This document shows, in pieces, positions 22,957 to 24,410 of a stretch of 24,410 nt of DNA. Below the pieces are notes generated by a model that did no database searches, was not told the origin of the DNA, and was given only the letters and a program-made list of their open reading frames with translations. How positions within the stretch are numbered: the stretch's first letter is position 1; each line of letters starts with the position of its first letter. The translations under genes and the position numbers were made by a program. This stretch comes from Streptomyces sp. NRRL F-4489 (lineage in GTDB: Bacteria; Actinomycetota; Actinomycetes; Streptomycetales; Streptomycetaceae): positions 1 through 24,410 of the forward strand of contig NZ_LLZI01000014.1 of NCBI RefSeq assembly GCF_001509485.1. Direction: 5' to 3'.

Positions 22957-23601
22957 TCAACGGGTCCGCCGCGGACGCGCCCACCCCTGGAGGACGGCCC
23001 GGGTGGTGGTGACCGTGGCCACCAGGGAGAGGGTGTGGCGGACCATCGCGGAGGTGTACTCGGCGGGCACCCCCGCGATGGCGTCCGCCGGGACCACCAC
23101 CGTGTAGCCGAGGTTCACCGCGTCGAACACGGCATTCGGGACCGCCACGTTCGCCGACACCCCGGTGACGACGAGGGTGCGGCACCCCAGGTTGCGCAGC
23201 AGCGCGTCCGCCTCGGTGCCGGCGATCGGGGAGAGCCCGTGCAGCCGGCGCAGCACCAGGTCGTCCTCCGACACCGGTATCGGCTCGGCGACCCGTACCG
23301 CGGTGGACCCGGTGAGCTGCCGTACGGGCAGCCGCTCGGCCGCCCGGAAGAGGCGGGCGTTGCGGCTGGCGCCGCGGCCGTCGGGGCGCCGTTCGGCGAT
23401 CGCGTGCACCACCTGGACGCCGGTGTCGTGGGCGGCCGCCACCAGGCGGGCGATCCGCGCCAGCGCCCCGGAGGCGCGGGCGGCCTCGGCGAGTTCGGGC
23501 AGCGCGCTGTCGGCGCCGACCACACCGCGCTGGCACTCGACGGTGAGCAGCACGGTGGTGGCCGGGTCCAGCTGTTCGGCGAGCCGGGTGTCCGGAGGCA
23601 T
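22957..23601 (-). CDS. Isochorismatase-fold hydrolase lacking the canonical Asp-Lys-Cys triad
   Basis: 214 aa from ATG 23599-23601, with GGGAG 5 bases upstream. The isochorismatase/cysteine hydrolase fold is clear: TTVLLTVECQRGVVG (15-29), VVHAIAER, SEDDLVLRRLHGLSPIAGT (111-129), and LGCRTLVVTGVSANVAVPNA, then VFDAVNLGYTVVVPADAIAG. In this superfamily the triad usually sits in DxQ, a Lys strand and GVxxxxCV. Here those positions hold Glu22, Arg (118 or 119) and Ala153. A subgroup with ECQ..G and GVS.NV appears widespread in actinobacteria (from memory), so this is probably a real lineage rather than a decayed gene, but its chemistry is unknown. Cytosolic. Convergent with the S9 peptidase. Confidence 0.85.
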   Translation of the reverse strand: MPPDTRLAEQLDPATTVLLTVECQRGVVGADSALPELAEAARASGALARIARLVAAAHDTGVQVVHAIAERRPDGRGASRNARLFRAAERLPVRQLTGSTAVRVAEPIPVSEDDLVLRRLHGLSPIAGTEADALLRNLGCRTLVVTGVSANVAVPNAVFDAVNLGYTVVVPADAIAGVPAEYTSAMVRHTLSLVATVTTTRAVLQGWARPRRTR

Positions 23602-23734
23602 CGGCACTCCCCTCAACGGCGGGCGCGGACGCCGCGCGCCCCGTATGGGCCGGGCGCGGGCGGCGGGTCAGGGAGGCGCGAGGGTATCCCCCATTGCGTC
23701 CGGCAGGAAGAGCCCCGATGATTCCCCCACCATT

Positions 23735-23751
23735 CCTGACGCTCCGTCAGG
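23735..23751. promoter_or_regulatory. Perfect palindrome CCTGACG-ctc-CGTCAGG
   Basis: A 7-bp-arm perfect palindrome with a 3-base centre lies 22 bases before the start of the PPOX-family gene. The TGACG/CGTCA layout is typical of dimeric regulator operators. It probably controls the gene at 23774 and possibly the divergent gene at 23601; the regulator is not identified. Confidence 0.55.
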
Positions 23752-23773
23752 TACGTACGGAAGGCGGCGACAG

Positions 23774-24274
23774 ATGAGCGGCACACAGGACACGGCCGGT
23801 ACCCACCGGGCGACCGCGGCGCAGCGGCGCGGCCGCCGGATCATGATGACCCCGCCCGAGTTGGACGCCTTCCTGGCCGAGCAGCGCACCTGCCGGCTCG
23901 CCACGGTCGGCCGGGACGGCGCACCGCACGTGGGCGCCCTGTGGTTCGTCTGGGACGGAACGGCGCTCTGGCTCTACTCGATCACCCGCAGCAAGCGCTG
24001 GGCCCAGCTGCGCCGCGACCCCCGGATATCGGTCCTCGTGGACGACGGCCACGACTACGGGGAACTGCGCGGCGCCGAACTGACCGGCCGCGCCACGTGC
24101 GTCGGCGAGGCACCCCGCACCGGCGAACCCTGCCCGGAACTCGCCGCTCCGGAACGACTGTTCGCCACCAAGTACTTCGGCCTCACCGAGATGCCACACG
24201 ACGGCCGCCACGCCTGGCTCCAGCTGACACCGGAGTCGGTGGTGTCGTGGGACTTCCGCAAGCTCGGGGGGTGA
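23774..24274 (+). CDS. Pyridoxamine 5'-phosphate oxidase (PPOX) family flavoprotein
   Basis: 166 aa from ATG 23774, with GAAGG about 12 bases upstream. The split-barrel FMN-binding fold is evident: ELDAFLAEQRTCRLATVGRD, then GAPHVGALWFVWDGTALWLY, SITRSKRWAQLRRDPRISVL, and VDDGHDYGELRGAELTGRAT, with C-terminal RHAWLQLTPESVVSWDFRK. The first ~25 residues are a variable extension. The family reduces or binds flavin- or F420-related substrates and includes Rv1155-like F420 oxidoreductases. It is not a true PdxH, because the length and motifs differ. Substrate unknown. A palindromic operator candidate lies just upstream. Confidence 0.88.
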   Translation: MSGTQDTAGTHRATAAQRRGRRIMMTPPELDAFLAEQRTCRLATVGRDGAPHVGALWFVWDGTALWLYSITRSKRWAQLRRDPRISVLVDDGHDYGELRGAELTGRATCVGEAPRTGEPCPELAAPERLFATKYFGLTEMPHDGRHAWLQLTPESVVSWDFRKLGG

Positions 24275-24330
24275 GGGGGTAAGGGGGTAAGGGGGTGAGG
24301 GCGGAGCGGCGGGGGCGGGGGCGCGGGGTG

Positions 24331-24410
24331 CCGGGGGGGGGGGGGGGGGGCGGGGGGGGGCGGGGGGGGGGGGGGCGGGGGGGGGGGGGGGGCCCGGGGG
24401 GGGGGGGGGG
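24331..24410. other. Poly-G low-complexity end of window
   Basis: The last ~80 bases are almost entirely G with isolated C. They follow heptamer-like repeats (agggggta) just after the PPOX stop. No biological feature is supported; it looks like the same artefact as at 18604-18670 and probably marks a contig end. Confidence 0.75.

Noticed and set aside
24275..24330. Repeated agggggta units after the PPOX gene as an iteron or terminator
   Set aside because: The stretch is low-complexity, shows no dyad symmetry and runs directly into the poly-G artefact, so it cannot be trusted.

Overview
This window is GC-rich (roughly 73% by eye) actinobacterial chromosome, almost certainly Streptomyces or a close relative. 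Supporting signs are the codon bias, GTG starts, GGAGG-type ribosome sites, a BTAD (SARP) regulator, a type II PKS remnant and the Streptomyces-type gas vesicle gene order. No rRNA, tRNA, CRISPR array or transposase gene was seen.

Layout. (1) 1-7132: accessory and housekeeping genes. These are the 5' part of an XRE regulator (minus strand), a LuxR-HTH/BTAD fusion regulator overlapping a DUF6585-like gene, a secreted cutinase/PE-PPE-type serine hydrolase, two small unknown genes, an epoxide-hydrolase-like enzyme and an MFS transporter. (2) 7204-12275, minus strand: a complete gas vesicle operon in the order gvpO-A-F-G-Y-Z-J-L-S-K, with overlapping or closely spaced genes. (3) 12514-14201: a GNAT acetyltransferase, a DUF2795 protein and a MOSC protein. 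(4) 14260-20235: a damaged biosynthetic region. It holds the C-terminal half of a tRNA-dependent cyclodipeptide synthase, an intact XRE/MmyB-type regulator, a P450 lacking its middle, a methyltransferase lacking a segment, the C-terminal end of an NmrA-like protein, an intact paralogue of that protein, a poly-G tract, an FAD aromatic hydroxylase lacking both ends, and the C-terminal half of a type II PKS ketosynthase alpha. (5) 20698-24274: a DPP IV-like S9 peptidase, an isochorismatase-fold protein without the usual catalytic residues, and a PPOX-family flavoprotein. The window ends in poly-G.

Functional reading. The gvp operon should encode a proteinaceous gas compartment: shell GvpA, paralogues GvpJ and GvpS, and assembly factors F, L, G, K and O, plus the Streptomyces-specific GvpY and GvpZ. 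Region 4 looks like an aromatic (type II) polyketide cluster next to a cyclodipeptide gene, but nearly every gene is missing an internal or terminal piece at an abrupt junction. Together with poly-G runs inside and at the end of the window, this suggests either real decay or, in my view more likely, collapsed or mis-joined assembly. That region should be verified before any pathway is inferred from it.

The most interesting items are the cyclodipeptide synthase remnant with three of its four catalytic-pocket residues at the expected spacing, the serial truncations around it, the gvpY/gvpZ pair, the LuxR-SARP fusion, and several palindromic operator candidates.
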